Virus record (IMG/VR): IMGVR_UViG_3300046167_000369 | Span: 1 to 57,312 of that record | Reading direction: 5' to 3' (one strand) | Source: a virus | Length of the DNA stretch: 57,312 nucleotides | Shown: positions 8,444 through 14,635 of the stretch, in pieces | How the letters are laid out: each line of letters begins with the position of its first letter | Position numbering within the stretch: position 1 is the stretch's first letter | Translations under genes and position numbers: made by a program | Notes under the pieces: model-generated | What the model saw: only the letters and a program-made list of their open reading frames with translations | Database searches by the model: none | Told to the model about the DNA's origin: nothing

Positions 8444-8638
8444 CTACATTCTGTAGAAGCTTTTCTTGTTCTCAGCCAACTCAATTCCGTCAGCAATCAT
8501 ATTAACTTTCTTCGCTCGGTGTAATGTCTTACGAACATTTGCCGCCTGCTGAATACCAGATACGCCACAAGGTCTGTCATTGATTAATCGACCATCCTTG
8601 ACAGTCAATCCTCCCATACTCTTATACTTCATATCCAT
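8444..8638 (-). CDS. Hypothetical 64-aa protein
   Basis: MDMKYKSMGGLTVKDGRLIN, then DRPCGVSGIQQAANVRKTLH and a charged C-terminus ending SFYRM. No domain or membrane segment is seen. It has its own promoter-like element (TATCTTTG, 8655-8662) and terminator (8383-8416), so it is a monocistronic unit beside the control region, which hints at early or constitutive expression. Function not recognised. Confidence 0.65.
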   Translation of the reverse strand: MDMKYKSMGGLTVKDGRLINDRPCGVSGIQQAANVRKTLHRAKKVNMIADGIELAENKKSFYRM

Positions 8639-8654
8639 AACTTATTTGTTTATA

Positions 8655-8662
8655 CAAAGATA
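8655..8662 (-). promoter_or_regulatory. Bacteroidota-type -7 element (TATCTTTG)
   Basis: TATCTTTG on the minus strand lies 16 nt before the start at 8638. The upstream sequence is AT-rich with a TGTG near the -33 distance rather than TTTG. Likely promoter of the 64-aa gene. Confidence 0.5.
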
Positions 8663-9094
8663 AAAATATATTTAGACACATATAGTATTTGGGTTCTATA
8701 GCATTTTACGCAAAGCCGCCCAAAACTAAAACCGATTTTTTTCTTGGGGGTGGGGTTCCAATCCCAATGGCCGCATCCCGATTTTTTTGGCTTTTTGTAT
8801 ACCAGGGTATCTACTACGGTCTCTCCAGGGTAATGATGTTTTCCTGGAGCGCGTCCTGCGCTCCCTATGTCCCCTGTTCACGCATCCCGTTATACCTGTT
8901 GCCCCATCTCCCGACCGCATTGCTACGGATATACAAAGCAAATGCATTGTAAAAGGCACAGAGAGATGCCCTTAATCCCCCCCCGAAATGAAATAAACGC
9001 AAATGATTTGCGGTAATTAGAAAAAAAAGTTTCGCTCTGAAACCCAGGCTGGGCAAGGGATTGAGAAGATGTTGAATTTTTTTTTAGACAAAAA
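8663..9094. other. G/C-rich gene-free control region between divergent units
   Basis: About 430 bp without a credible gene; the open frames here lack plausible starts and composition. It is richer in G/C than the AT-rich leaders around it. It contains a hairpin GGAGCGC-GTCCT-GCGCTCC at 8846-8864, a perfect inverted repeat CGCAAAT-G-ATTTGCG at 8998-9012, CCCAG-G-CTGGG at 9043-9053 and a run of eight C near 8977-8984. Candidates are an operator and leader region, a non-coding RNA or a replication origin. I cannot choose among them from sequence alone. Confidence 0.55.
8998..9012. promoter_or_regulatory. Perfect inverted repeat, candidate operator
   Basis: CGCAAAT G ATTTGCG has 7-bp arms around one base, about 85 bp upstream of the early promoter at 9095-9126. 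Its size and symmetry fit a dimeric helix-turn-helix protein such as the winged-helix protein at 5899-6327. The pairing is speculative. Confidence 0.4.
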
Positions 9095-9126
9095 TTGTAC
9101 AGAAGTCAAAAAGATTACTAACTTTG
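9095..9126 (+). promoter_or_regulatory. Bacteroidota-type early promoter
   Basis: TTG at 9095-9097, a 21-nt spacer and TAACTTTG at 9119-9126 match the -33/-7 pattern of Bacteroidota. It faces the plus-strand early arm and lies 62 nt before the first gene at 9189. Confidence 0.7.
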
Positions 9127-9188
9127 TAGTGCCAACGGGCAATATATATAACAATAAAACAAGTTAAAGTACTGAAAATCAACAAGTT

Positions 9189-9368
9189 ATGAAAAAAGAA
9201 ACAACACAAAACACTGAGAATCAAGCAGTTAGCGGAATGGATAAACTAATAGCATTTAGTGATTACCTTGAGAAAATAGGATACAGTCTTGAAGGGATTA
9301 GCTTTCAAAATGCCGTGTCACTACGGATAGATGTTGAAAAGGTAATATCAGAAAAACTAACAAAATAA
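9189..9368 (+). CDS. Hypothetical 59-aa protein, first gene of the early arm
   Basis: MKKETTQNTENQAVSGMDKL, then IAFSDYLEKIGYSLEGISFQ, and an end SEKLTK. Mostly helical, no Cys, no membrane segment. It is the first gene after the strong early promoter and is followed by hairpin copy 1. Its last codons and the following 17 nt are nearly the same as those at the end of the 79-aa gene at 10186-10425, so its 3' end belongs to a duplicated segment. Function unknown. Confidence 0.65.
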   Translation: MKKETTQNTENQAVSGMDKLIAFSDYLEKIGYSLEGISFQNAVSLRIDVEKVISEKLTK

Positions 9369-9486
9369 GTATAAACAAGGGGAGCGCAATGCTCCCCATA
9401 AAAACAATAACTATGAACACAAACGAAAAAATTCACAAAGCATTTAATAACAGAGAAACAATTGAAGTTGAAAACATTTTTAAACC
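9355..9486. repeat. Direct repeat, copy A (gene 3' end, hairpin, leader, 25 codons)
   Basis: About 130 bp that match 10412-10540 at roughly 80 percent by eye. The match covers the last codons of one gene (AAACTAACAAA), hairpin GGGGAGCGCAATGCTCCCC, an A-rich leader and the first 25 codons of the next gene (MNTNEKIHKAFNNRET and EVENIFKP). Confidence 0.75.
9379..9397 (+). repeat. Cassette hairpin, copy 1 of 5
   Basis: GGGGAGCGCAATGCTCCCC, a 7-bp stem with a GCAAT loop, preceded by AAACAA and followed by an A-rich leader. All five copies are identical over 19 nt. No T-run follows, so it is not a plain intrinsic terminator. It could protect or process mRNA ends, or hide the ATG that lies in its loop. 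Confidence 0.85.
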
Positions 9487-9799
9487 AAACACAATGAAAC
9501 AATCAATCAAGGAAGAACTACTATCGCACATTGAAGACTGCAAGAACGATTTTGAACAAGTAAGTCATTTCAATATGTTCAACGAGGACTATTACCTAAT
9601 CGGTTATAATAATTGCAACGAATGGTTAAAGAAACACGATATAGGTGTGTTTGAAGGTGTAAACATTTGCAAAGATTTTGAACGTGATAACTACGGAGAA
9701 GTTCAAACGGATTTCGATAACTCTGAAAAATTAGTAAACAATTTGGTCTATTGGTATGGATTAGAATTGTGTAACGAATTAGGAATTGAATTAGATTAA
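9413..9799 (+). CDS. Hypothetical acidic protein with a shared N-terminal module
   Basis: 128 aa from ATG 9413. An in-frame ATG at 9389 lies inside the hairpin and is not used in the other cassettes, so I reject it. Residues 1-25 (MNTNEKIHKAFNNRETIEVE...) match the start of the Gp88-like gene at 10470. They are followed by a second start-like context (AAACCAAACACA then ATG at 9494), identical in style to the cassette leaders. The rest (MKQSIKEELLSHIEDCKNDF onward) may therefore be a separate gene fused to the module. The C-terminus is acidic (YWYGLELCNELGIELD). Function unknown. Confidence 0.65.
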   Translation: MNTNEKIHKAFNNRETIEVENIFKPNTMKQSIKEELLSHIEDCKNDFEQVSHFNMFNEDYYLIGYNNCNEWLKKHDIGVFEGVNICKDFERDNYGEVQTDFDNSEKLVNNLVYWYGLELCNELGIELD

Positions 9800-9807
9800 T
9801 TAAACAA

Positions 9808-9826
9808 GGGGAGCGCAATGCTCCCC
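9808..9826 (+). repeat. Cassette hairpin, copy 2 of 5
   Basis: Identical 19-nt hairpin between the genes ending 9799 and starting 9843. The leader CACAAAACCAAATAACT follows directly. Confidence 0.85.
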
Positions 9827-9842
9827 ACAAAACCAAATAACT

Positions 9843-10136
9843 ATGAAGTACGCAAGAAAATGTGACATAACAAATGAGCCAATGAATGAGGGTTACTGCA
9901 TTCAAGATGGTGTAATGTATATTAAATACGAAGATGATTTCATAAAGCATTTAAGAGACGTTGAGAAGGAAGACAACTCCGAATATGATAAAGATGTTTC
10001 AGAGGGTAGATTAACCGATGACTGCTTAATAAATGATTACTATGAAGCTGACTATTACTATTGGACAGAATGGGAAGATGAATCAGAATACCAATACGAA
10101 ATTATAAATGGTACACTAACTTTAATAGAAGATTAA
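9843..10136 (+). CDS. Acidic hypothetical protein with CDITNEPMNEGYC motif
   Basis: 97 aa. MKYARKCDITNEPMNEGYCI opens with a C-D-x-T-x4-M-N-x-G-Y-C pattern. ADYYYWTEWEDESEYQYE near residues 68-86 is very acidic and aromatic. I recall proteins with KC..T...MNEGY and DYYYWTEW in Bacteroidota and their phages, without known function. The low pI could mean DNA mimicry or protein binding; that is inference. It is the second hairpin-bounded cassette. Confidence 0.7.
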   Translation: MKYARKCDITNEPMNEGYCIQDGVMYIKYEDDFIKHLRDVEKEDNSEYDKDVSEGRLTDDCLINDYYEADYYYWTEWEDESEYQYEIINGTLTLIED

Positions 10137-10144
10137 ATTAACAA

Positions 10145-10163
10145 GGGGAGCGCAATGCTCCCC
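10145..10163 (+). repeat. Cassette hairpin, copy 3 of 5
   Basis: Identical 19-nt hairpin, 8 nt after the stop at 10136, followed by ATTTAAACCAAACACA and the ATG at 10186. Confidence 0.85.
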
Positions 10164-10185
10164 ATTTAAACCAAACACAATAACG

Positions 10186-10425
10186 ATGAACCAGGAAACG
10201 ATAAACTACTACACAGACGAATTGAAGAGATTCAAAAACGTATCAAGCAAGAAAGCATTTCTAACGAGAAGCAAGAAGGAGGTACAAGAGTACATTAAAG
10301 ACTTGAACTGGGCATTGGATGGTCGTGGATGGCTCTACGGGGAGCGAGTACACCAGGGTCTGGTATGGGAGCAAGAAGATGAGTTAAGACTAATAGAAAA
10401 GCTATATAATAAACTAACAAAGTAA
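10186..10425 (+). CDS. Hypothetical 79-aa protein
   Basis: MNQETINYYTDELKRFKNVS, then a basic helix (RSKKEVQEYIKDLNWALDG) and a C-terminal coil ending LIEKLYNKLTK. No Cys and no membrane segment. The stop region is nearly the same as that of the 59-aa gene at 9189-9368. Third hairpin-bounded cassette; function not recognised. Confidence 0.65.
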   Translation: MNQETINYYTDELKRFKNVSSKKAFLTRSKKEVQEYIKDLNWALDGRGWLYGERVHQGLVWEQEDELRLIEKLYNKLTK

Positions 10426-10540
10426 ATATTAACAAGGGGAGCGCAATGCTCCCCACAAAACCAAACACAATGAACACTAACGAAAAGATCTACAAAGCAT
10501 TCAACAGCAGAGAAACGGTTGAAGTTGAAAACATCTATAA
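10412..10540. repeat. Direct repeat, copy B
   Basis: Second copy of the segment at 9355-9486: AAACTAACAAAGTAA, hairpin, leader, and 25 codons of MNTNEKIYKAFNSRET and EVENIYKP. It joins a different upstream gene end to a different downstream protein. Confidence 0.75.
10436..10454 (+). repeat. Cassette hairpin, copy 4 of 5
   Basis: Identical 19-nt hairpin followed by CACAAAACCAAACACA and the ATG at 10470. Confidence 0.85.
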
Positions 10541-11246
10541 ACCATACAAGGAACAAAAGACGTTATTGAGCAAAGGCAATACGAATGCCAAAACTAGCAA
10601 GAATGCAGTTGAGACATACATTTTGTACTTATCGCCGTATACGCAAAATAGCAAGAATATAAACGTTTGCCCCAAAGCAAGTAAAGGATGTGCTGCAGCT
10701 TGTTTGTTCACAGCTGGAAGAGGAAGAATGTCAAACGTTCAAAGTTCAAGAATGAACAAAACTGAGTATTACCTACACGACAAAAGTAAGTTTATCAATC
10801 AACTTGCTAAGGAGATAAAGAAAGCCATTCTGAAAGCTACTGTAAAAGGTAATGACATTGCATTCCGTTTGAACGGTACAAGTGACATTGACTTCATTTA
10901 CCTGCTAAAGAAGTATGCTGATTTCGATGCATTGAATACACCAAATAACGTACATTTCTATGACTATACTGCTATCTTAGGCAAGGCAAGAAAATACAAA
11001 GGTACAAAGTATGCCGTTACATTAAGTAGAAAGGAAGATAACCAAAGTGAGATTGATACGGCAATTGCTGAAGGTATAAATGTCTCTGTAGTATTCGCAA
11101 ATGAATTACCTGCGGAGTACAATGGCGCAAAGGTATTGGATGGCGATATGGCTGATGATTTGATGCTGACCAACAAAGGAATAGTATTGGGATTGAAGGC
11201 GAAAGGAGACGCAAAGAAAGACGAAACCGGATTCGTAGTAAGATAA
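10470..11246 (+). CDS. Gp88-like phage protein
   Basis: 258 aa from ATG 10470; the in-frame ATG at 10446 lies within hairpin 4 and is rejected. After the 25-residue shared module, the sequence LLSKGNTNAKTSKNAVETYI, then CPKASKGCAAACLFTAGRGR and YYLHDKSKFINQLAKEI, fits the phage Gp88 family (PF17338). That family has a CP.AS.GC...C motif that may bind metal, then FRLNGTSDIDF and VTLSRKEDN blocks. Its biochemical role is unknown to me. It is the fourth hairpin cassette and the largest, and its N-terminus appears to have been swapped in by the direct repeat. Confidence 0.8.
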   Translation: MNTNEKIYKAFNSRETVEVENIYKPYKEQKTLLSKGNTNAKTSKNAVETYILYLSPYTQNSKNINVCPKASKGCAAACLFTAGRGRMSNVQSSRMNKTEYYLHDKSKFINQLAKEIKKAILKATVKGNDIAFRLNGTSDIDFIYLLKKYADFDALNTPNNVHFYDYTAILGKARKYKGTKYAVTLSRKEDNQSEIDTAIAEGINVSVVFANELPAEYNGAKVLDGDMADDLMLTNKGIVLGLKAKGDAKKDETGFVVR

Positions 11247-11256
11247 TTATTAACAA

Positions 11257-11275
11257 GGGGAGCGCAATGCTCCCC
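11257..11275 (+). repeat. Cassette hairpin, copy 5 of 5
   Basis: Identical 19-nt hairpin, 10 nt after the stop at 11246, followed by CACAAAACCAAATAAGTT and the ATG at 11293. It is the last copy; the following genes are joined by short gaps or overlaps. Confidence 0.85.
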
Positions 11276-11292
11276 ACAAAACCAAATAAGTT

Positions 11293-11502
11293 ATGTATAC
11301 AAGAAACAACAATCAAAATGTTTATAGCATTTTTGTTAACGGAGAGTTTATAAATGGATCAGACAATTATTCATTTGCTATGAACAGAGCGCTAGGTATT
11401 GCTCTTCTTAAAGGATTAGAATTTACGAATACCAAATCAAAACTAATAATCGATAAATGGATTGGTGATGGAGAGACAGTAATAGTAACTAAAAACAAAT
11501 AA
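11293..11502 (+). CDS. Hypothetical 69-aa protein
   Basis: MYTRNNNQNVYSIFVNGEFI, then FAMNRALGIALLKGLEFTN and a C-terminal beta strand ending VIVTKNK. No known motif. It is separated by 3 nt from the next gene, which also starts MYT, so the pair probably share a transcript beginning at hairpin 5. Confidence 0.65.
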   Translation: MYTRNNNQNVYSIFVNGEFINGSDNYSFAMNRALGIALLKGLEFTNTKSKLIIDKWIGDGETVIVTKNK

Positions 11503-11505
11503 ATT

Positions 11506-11817
11506 ATGTATACAATAAACGACAAAATGACAGATGAAGTGGTAGTTAGATGTGACTATCTCGATGAAGCAGTTACGATCTTAGATTTGCAATTGAACTT
11601 TGAATCATATGAGATACGAAGAGTAAGTAATATGGCGGAGTTCAGAAAAGGAATCCAGTACATTGCATACGTGAAATGGTACAAAGGAATCCAAAACGAC
11701 AAGACGTACGTTAAAGAGTTCTTGAGTGAATCTCACTATCAAAATTGGGAGAACTTCATTCAGAGTAAAGGAGGAAAGGTAATAGGTATAAACAAAGTAA
11801 AAGATCAAGTATTATGA
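11506..11817 (+). CDS. Hypothetical 103-aa protein
   Basis: MYTINDKMTDEVVVRCDYLD, then YEIRRVSNMAEFRKGIQYIA and HYQNWENFIQSKGGKVIG. A mixed alpha/beta small protein with no recognised family. Its stop overlaps the next ATG as ATGA. Confidence 0.65.
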   Translation: MYTINDKMTDEVVVRCDYLDEAVTILDLQLNFESYEIRRVSNMAEFRKGIQYIAYVKWYKGIQNDKTYVKEFLSESHYQNWENFIQSKGGKVIGINKVKDQVL

Positions 11818-12009
11818 AAACAATTTTAATCACAGGCAGTATTAATCCTATCGTACACAGGCTATGGTAGTGAGGTAAATGAAACAACAACAACAACGTT
11901 TGAATACGTTAAACCAAAGAAAAGAAAGAAGAAGCACAGAAGAAAAAGAAAGTGCTACAACAGTACAATTTTAGTAGGTAATGGTAAGTATAAAAAAAGA
12001 AGGAGATAA
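11814..12009 (+). CDS. Small secreted or membrane protein with basic tail (frameshifted in this sequence)
   Basis: From the ATGA overlap at 11814 the frame reads MKTILITGSINP and soon stops. Removing one G of the GG at about 11836 gives MKTILITAVLILSYTGYGSE, a typical signal peptide or membrane anchor. NETTTTTFEYVKPKKRKKKH and a very basic tail (RRKRKCYN...YKKRRR) follow, about 64 aa. The end sits 3 nt before the next ATG, which supports the reconstruction. Possible envelope-acting early protein; function unknown. Confidence 0.55.
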
Positions 12010-12012
12010 ACT

Positions 12013-12237
12013 ATGGAAAAGTTATTAGAAGAGTATTTTGATTTAAAGGATATGTTATTGGATTACACAGATGAATTTCACGATGCGATGTTCTATGATA
12101 TCCAAGGCTATTATGAAGAGATTGATCTATCAGATGAGGAAGAATGCAAACACTATACTGAAGTACTAACGAAACAAGTTAACGCATTCAAATCAATCTT
12201 AGAGGCATACAAACAAATAGATTATACATTTTGTTAG
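12013..12237 (+). CDS. Acidic hypothetical 74-aa protein
   Basis: MEKLLEEYFDLKDMLLDYTD, then a Glu/Asp/Tyr-rich centre (YYEEIDLSDEEECKHY) and LEAYKQIDYTFC. Strongly acidic and helical. The composition resembles small phage inhibitors, but nothing specific can be said. It starts 3 nt after the preceding gene. Confidence 0.65.
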   Translation: MEKLLEEYFDLKDMLLDYTDEFHDAMFYDIQGYYEEIDLSDEEECKHYTEVLTKQVNAFKSILEAYKQIDYTFC

Positions 12238-12265
12238 AACGTAAATAGTTTACGATGTTGAGTCG

Positions 12266-12273
12266 TACATTTG
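12266..12273 (+). promoter_or_regulatory. Bacteroidota-type -7 element (TACATTTG)
   Basis: TACATTTG lies 26 nt before the gene at 12300 and in the gap after 12237. A -33 TTTG at about 20 nt is not visible, so it is a moderate candidate. Confidence 0.45.
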
Positions 12274-12299
12274 AATAAATTAAATTAAACAAAACAATT

Positions 12300-12587
12300 A
12301 TGAAAAAGAAAATCAATCAAGTACAAGCAATGGGAACAATAATTTCTAAGAAGGACGGTAAGTTCTTTGGTGTAAAGTTCATCAAGAAAGATGGAACAAT
12401 TCGTAAGATGTCCTGCAAGAGAGTAGTAAAGAAAGAGATTAACGGCAAGGGAATGTCTTACAATCCATTGGAGAAAGGTTTGATTCCTGTATACGATTTG
12501 AATAAGAAAGGCTATCGAACAATAAACTTAGCCACGATAATCGAATTGAATATGGATGGAGTAAACTACGATGTGATAAACAATTAG
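12300..12587 (+). CDS. Putative SH3-like beta-barrel protein
   Basis: 95 aa. GKFFGVKFIKKDGTIRKMSC, then KGMSYNPLEKGLIPVYDLNK and KGYRTINLATI fit a small family of phage proteins often described as SH3 beta-barrel fold proteins. The pattern is F-x-V-x-F-xKKDGT-x-R, with a K-G-L-x-x-V-x-D core. It probably binds protein or nucleic acid; no catalytic residues are seen. It follows its own promoter-like element and stands alone between gaps of about 60 nt. Confidence 0.65.
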   Translation: MKKKINQVQAMGTIISKKDGKFFGVKFIKKDGTIRKMSCKRVVKKEINGKGMSYNPLEKGLIPVYDLNKKGYRTINLATIIELNMDGVNYDVINN

Positions 12588-12643
12588 ACATTATTTGTAC
12601 GTTAATCAAAAAACATTTATTATATTCACAAAAAAATAAAGCT

Positions 12644-12955
12644 ATGACAATTTACATTTTATTTAACCCAACAGGAACAATAGTAAGATCAACAAGTTCG
12701 TTGGACGATGCAACAATTTGGAAGGCAACAAGAGGAACTTATATGGAGGTATACCACTGCAATTCCAGGGACCTGGGGACATACAAATCTGATGATGAAG
12801 TATGGATAGGCAATGGATTCGGTGAAGAACTTTACTCAGTTGATACGGATGGAAAGATTGATGGAGTAGATATCGATTCGATTAACCTAACGAAAGACTT
12901 TCACAACGAAGTTTTACAGGCAAAAAAAATGGAGGGAAACCACGCCCTCCATTAA
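12644..12955 (+). CDS. Hypothetical 103-aa protein
   Basis: MTIYILFNPTGTIVRSTSSL, then DDATIWKATRGTYMEVYHCN and a Gly/Asp-rich centre. No recognised domain. Its last codons (KKMEGNHALH) lie in the hairpin at 12929-12952, so the hairpin is part of the coding end. Confidence 0.6.
   Translation: MTIYILFNPTGTIVRSTSSLDDATIWKATRGTYMEVYHCNSRDLGTYKSDDEVWIGNGFGEELYSVDTDGKIDGVDIDSINLTKDFHNEVLQAKKMEGNHALH
12922..12952 (-). terminator. Terminator-like hairpin pointing against the local genes
   Basis: ATGGAGGG (12929-12936) and CCCTCCAT (12945-12952) form an 8-bp stem with an 8-nt loop. The T-run needed for termination is found only on the minus strand (A-run at 12922-12929), while all genes nearby are on the plus strand. 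It may stop antisense transcripts, or simply mark the 3' end of the mRNA. Confidence 0.5.
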
Positions 12956-13060
12956 ACCTAATAACAATAAACCTTTAAGAAACTAAGGGAACATAAATAA
13001 ATAAATAATTTAATCTGCTCTCGTTAGCAGGTACAAATATAACTAAAAAAACAATAAACT

Positions 13061-13582
13061 ATGCAACAAGTAATAATAGATTTCGGAGGATTTTATGGAT
13101 CACTTCACGAAGCATTCATCGAAGATGCGATGTGGGCTGATGACGATGGAGGTGAAAGCCTTACGGACAGTGATGAGAATATTGATTGGGATGCAGTCAA
13201 AGATACATATAGCGAGGCTTACTTAGACAAGCTATGTGAGTTCACTGCATTCGAGTTGGGAATGGAAAGCATTCACATAAATTACAAAGGACTTGACAGT
13301 CCAAGTTATTATAACTTCACAACAGATGTTATTATAGGTGAGATATCGGATGAACATTCACTTGAGATGATGAGTGCGATACAAAAGGACGATTCTTTCT
13401 TGGAGTACATACAGGAGAGAACAAATAGTTACGATGGATACATTTCATTATACACGTTTGATGAGGTACTTGAGAACAAGGACAATACACTTATAGAATT
13501 TACGCTTGATTTTATGGCAGGTAAGTACAACGAAGAAGAATTATTTAATGATCACTCAGAATTAATAGAAGCAATACTATGA
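13061..13582 (+). CDS. Acidic hypothetical 173-aa protein (SPSYYNFTTD motif)
   Basis: MQQVIIDFGGFYGSLHEAFI starts a protein rich in Asp/Glu. INYKGLDSPSYYNFTTDVII near residue 90 is a pattern I recall in phage proteins of unknown function. Strong negative charge throughout fits a DNA-mimic or inhibitor, but this is inference. It overlaps the next gene by 4 nt (ATGA). A 105-nt gap upstream carries no clear promoter. Confidence 0.7.
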   Translation: MQQVIIDFGGFYGSLHEAFIEDAMWADDDGGESLTDSDENIDWDAVKDTYSEAYLDKLCEFTAFELGMESIHINYKGLDSPSYYNFTTDVIIGEISDEHSLEMMSAIQKDDSFLEYIQERTNSYDGYISLYTFDEVLENKDNTLIEFTLDFMAGKYNEEELFNDHSELIEAIL

Positions 13583-14103
13583 AAAAGATGATAATAATAA
13601 TTGCACTTGCAGGAGCAGGATGCATAGAGGAAACAACGAGAGAGGTTGTTGATAAGCCAATTGAAACTGTGGAGATTGAGCAGGTAGTTGATACGGTTGT
13701 ACAAGATACTGTACAAGTAAAGACTATCTGGGAGCAGTTTGTTGATGCGGTTATATTTGTTGAGAGCATTGACAACGACAGTGCGTACAACCACAGAGAG
13801 AGGGCAGTAGGATGCCTACAGATTAGACCAATAATGGTACGTGAGGTGAACAGGGTTCTAAAGAAAAGCAAAATAAATCTAAGGTACACAATGGATGACA
13901 GGTGGAGCAGGGAGAAGTCCATCGAGATGTTTGAGATTATGGCTGAACAGGTTGAGTGCTGTGAGGGATTGGAGTTTATGGAGTTCTGTGAGATCGTAGC
14001 AAGGAAGTGGAATGGTGGTGGAAGAGGACACAAAAAGAAATCAACGTTAGTTTATTGGAATAAAGTGAAGAATAAATTAGGAAATGTACAACCTATAGAT
14101 TAA
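13579..14103 (+). CDS. Lipoprotein with a lysozyme-like (transglycosylase) domain
   Basis: 174 aa. MKKMIIIIALAGAGC is a lipoprotein signal with a lipobox ending at C15. An acidic linker runs to about residue 48. Then FVDAVIFVESIDNDSAYNHR contains the likely catalytic E62, and AVGCLQIRPIMVREVNRVL plus FCEIVARKWNGGGRGHKKKS match the lysozyme-like fold, giving a membrane-anchored muralytic enzyme. It lies in the early arm, far from the lysis cassette. Roles in early wall remodelling, DNA entry or superinfection exclusion are possible; which one cannot be told from sequence. Confidence 0.75.
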   Translation: MKKMIIIIALAGAGCIEETTREVVDKPIETVEIEQVVDTVVQDTVQVKTIWEQFVDAVIFVESIDNDSAYNHRERAVGCLQIRPIMVREVNRVLKKSKINLRYTMDDRWSREKSIEMFEIMAEQVECCEGLEFMEFCEIVARKWNGGGRGHKKKSTLVYWNKVKNKLGNVQPID

Positions 14104-14108
14104 ATTTG
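14101..14108 (+). promoter_or_regulatory. Bacteroidota-type -7 element (TAAATTTG)
   Basis: TAAATTTG begins at the stop codon of the lipoprotein gene and lies 22 nt before the start at 14131. No good -33 box is visible. Confidence 0.4.
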
Positions 14109-14130
14109 TACTAAATTAAACATAAACCAA

Positions 14131-14313
14131 ATGAAAAATAAATTGATTCATAAATTGACTTTGCTTGATGTTAGCCTATATAGAAAATCAGGGTTATCAG
14201 ATGCAGATAGTAAATATAAAAAAGAGCCGTTACATTTTAGAAGTATACTTTTCGATATTTATTCAAAACTAAGTATCGAAGATATTGAACAAATAATAAA
14301 CCTTAAAAAATAA
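14131..14313 (+). CDS. Hypothetical 60-aa protein
   Basis: MKNKLIHKLTLLDVSLYRKS, then RSILFDIYSKLSIEDIEQII. A small helical protein without recognised motif. It follows a promoter-like element and ends 4 nt before the next start. Confidence 0.55.
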   Translation: MKNKLIHKLTLLDVSLYRKSGLSDADSKYKKEPLHFRSILFDIYSKLSIEDIEQIINLKK

Positions 14314-14317
14314 CCAA

Positions 14318-14635
14318 ATGATAAAGATAACCAAAGACAATTTCGTATGGCTTGACGTAACTAAGCAGTGCGTATCACAGGTAAAGACCAAAGAATTATT
14401 TGATGCACAGGTATTGTATGAAGTATTTGACGATGATAGTGAGAGTTTGATTGAAGACCCTGTACTCGTTAAGTATGCGATACAGAGAGGATCAAGAATA
14501 TGCATCGAGGTAGGTGAACTACCAAAGAAATACCAACCTAAGGAAGTTTGGGATGGAACGGACAAGGAGTTAATAGACGGACATTGGTTCGTAAAGATGG
14601 CAAACATTTTAAACATAAAAAATGAAGACAATTAA
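14318..14635 (+). CDS. Hypothetical 105-aa protein
   Basis: MIKITKDNFVWLDVTKQCVS, then LFDAQVLYEVFDDDSESLIE and EVWDGTDKELIDGHWFVKMA. Alpha/beta, acidic; no family recognised. It overlaps the pentapeptide-repeat gene by 14 nt, so the two are probably translated together. Confidence 0.65.
   Translation: MIKITKDNFVWLDVTKQCVSQVKTKELFDAQVLYEVFDDDSESLIEDPVLVKYAIQRGSRICIEVGELPKKYQPKEVWDGTDKELIDGHWFVKMANILNIKNEDN

Noticed and set aside
8745-8775. A tRNA T-arm-like stretch (GGGGTTCCAATCCCA)
   Set aside because: No matching acceptor, D or anticodon arms could be drawn on either strand; it appears to be chance in G/C-rich sequence.
8689-9060. Open frames of 62-87 codons on both strands in the control region
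   Set aside because: They overlap each other, have atypical composition and no leader or coupling; the region reads as non-coding.
9389-9391. ATG within the hairpin as the start of the first cassette protein (and the same at 10446)
   Set aside because: In the other cassettes the same ATG is out of frame or followed by a stop, while a second ATG after the A-rich leader is always available.
13061-13582. ArdA-type antirestriction protein based on its acidity
   Set aside because: The sequence does not show the ArdA domain pattern; acidity alone is not enough.
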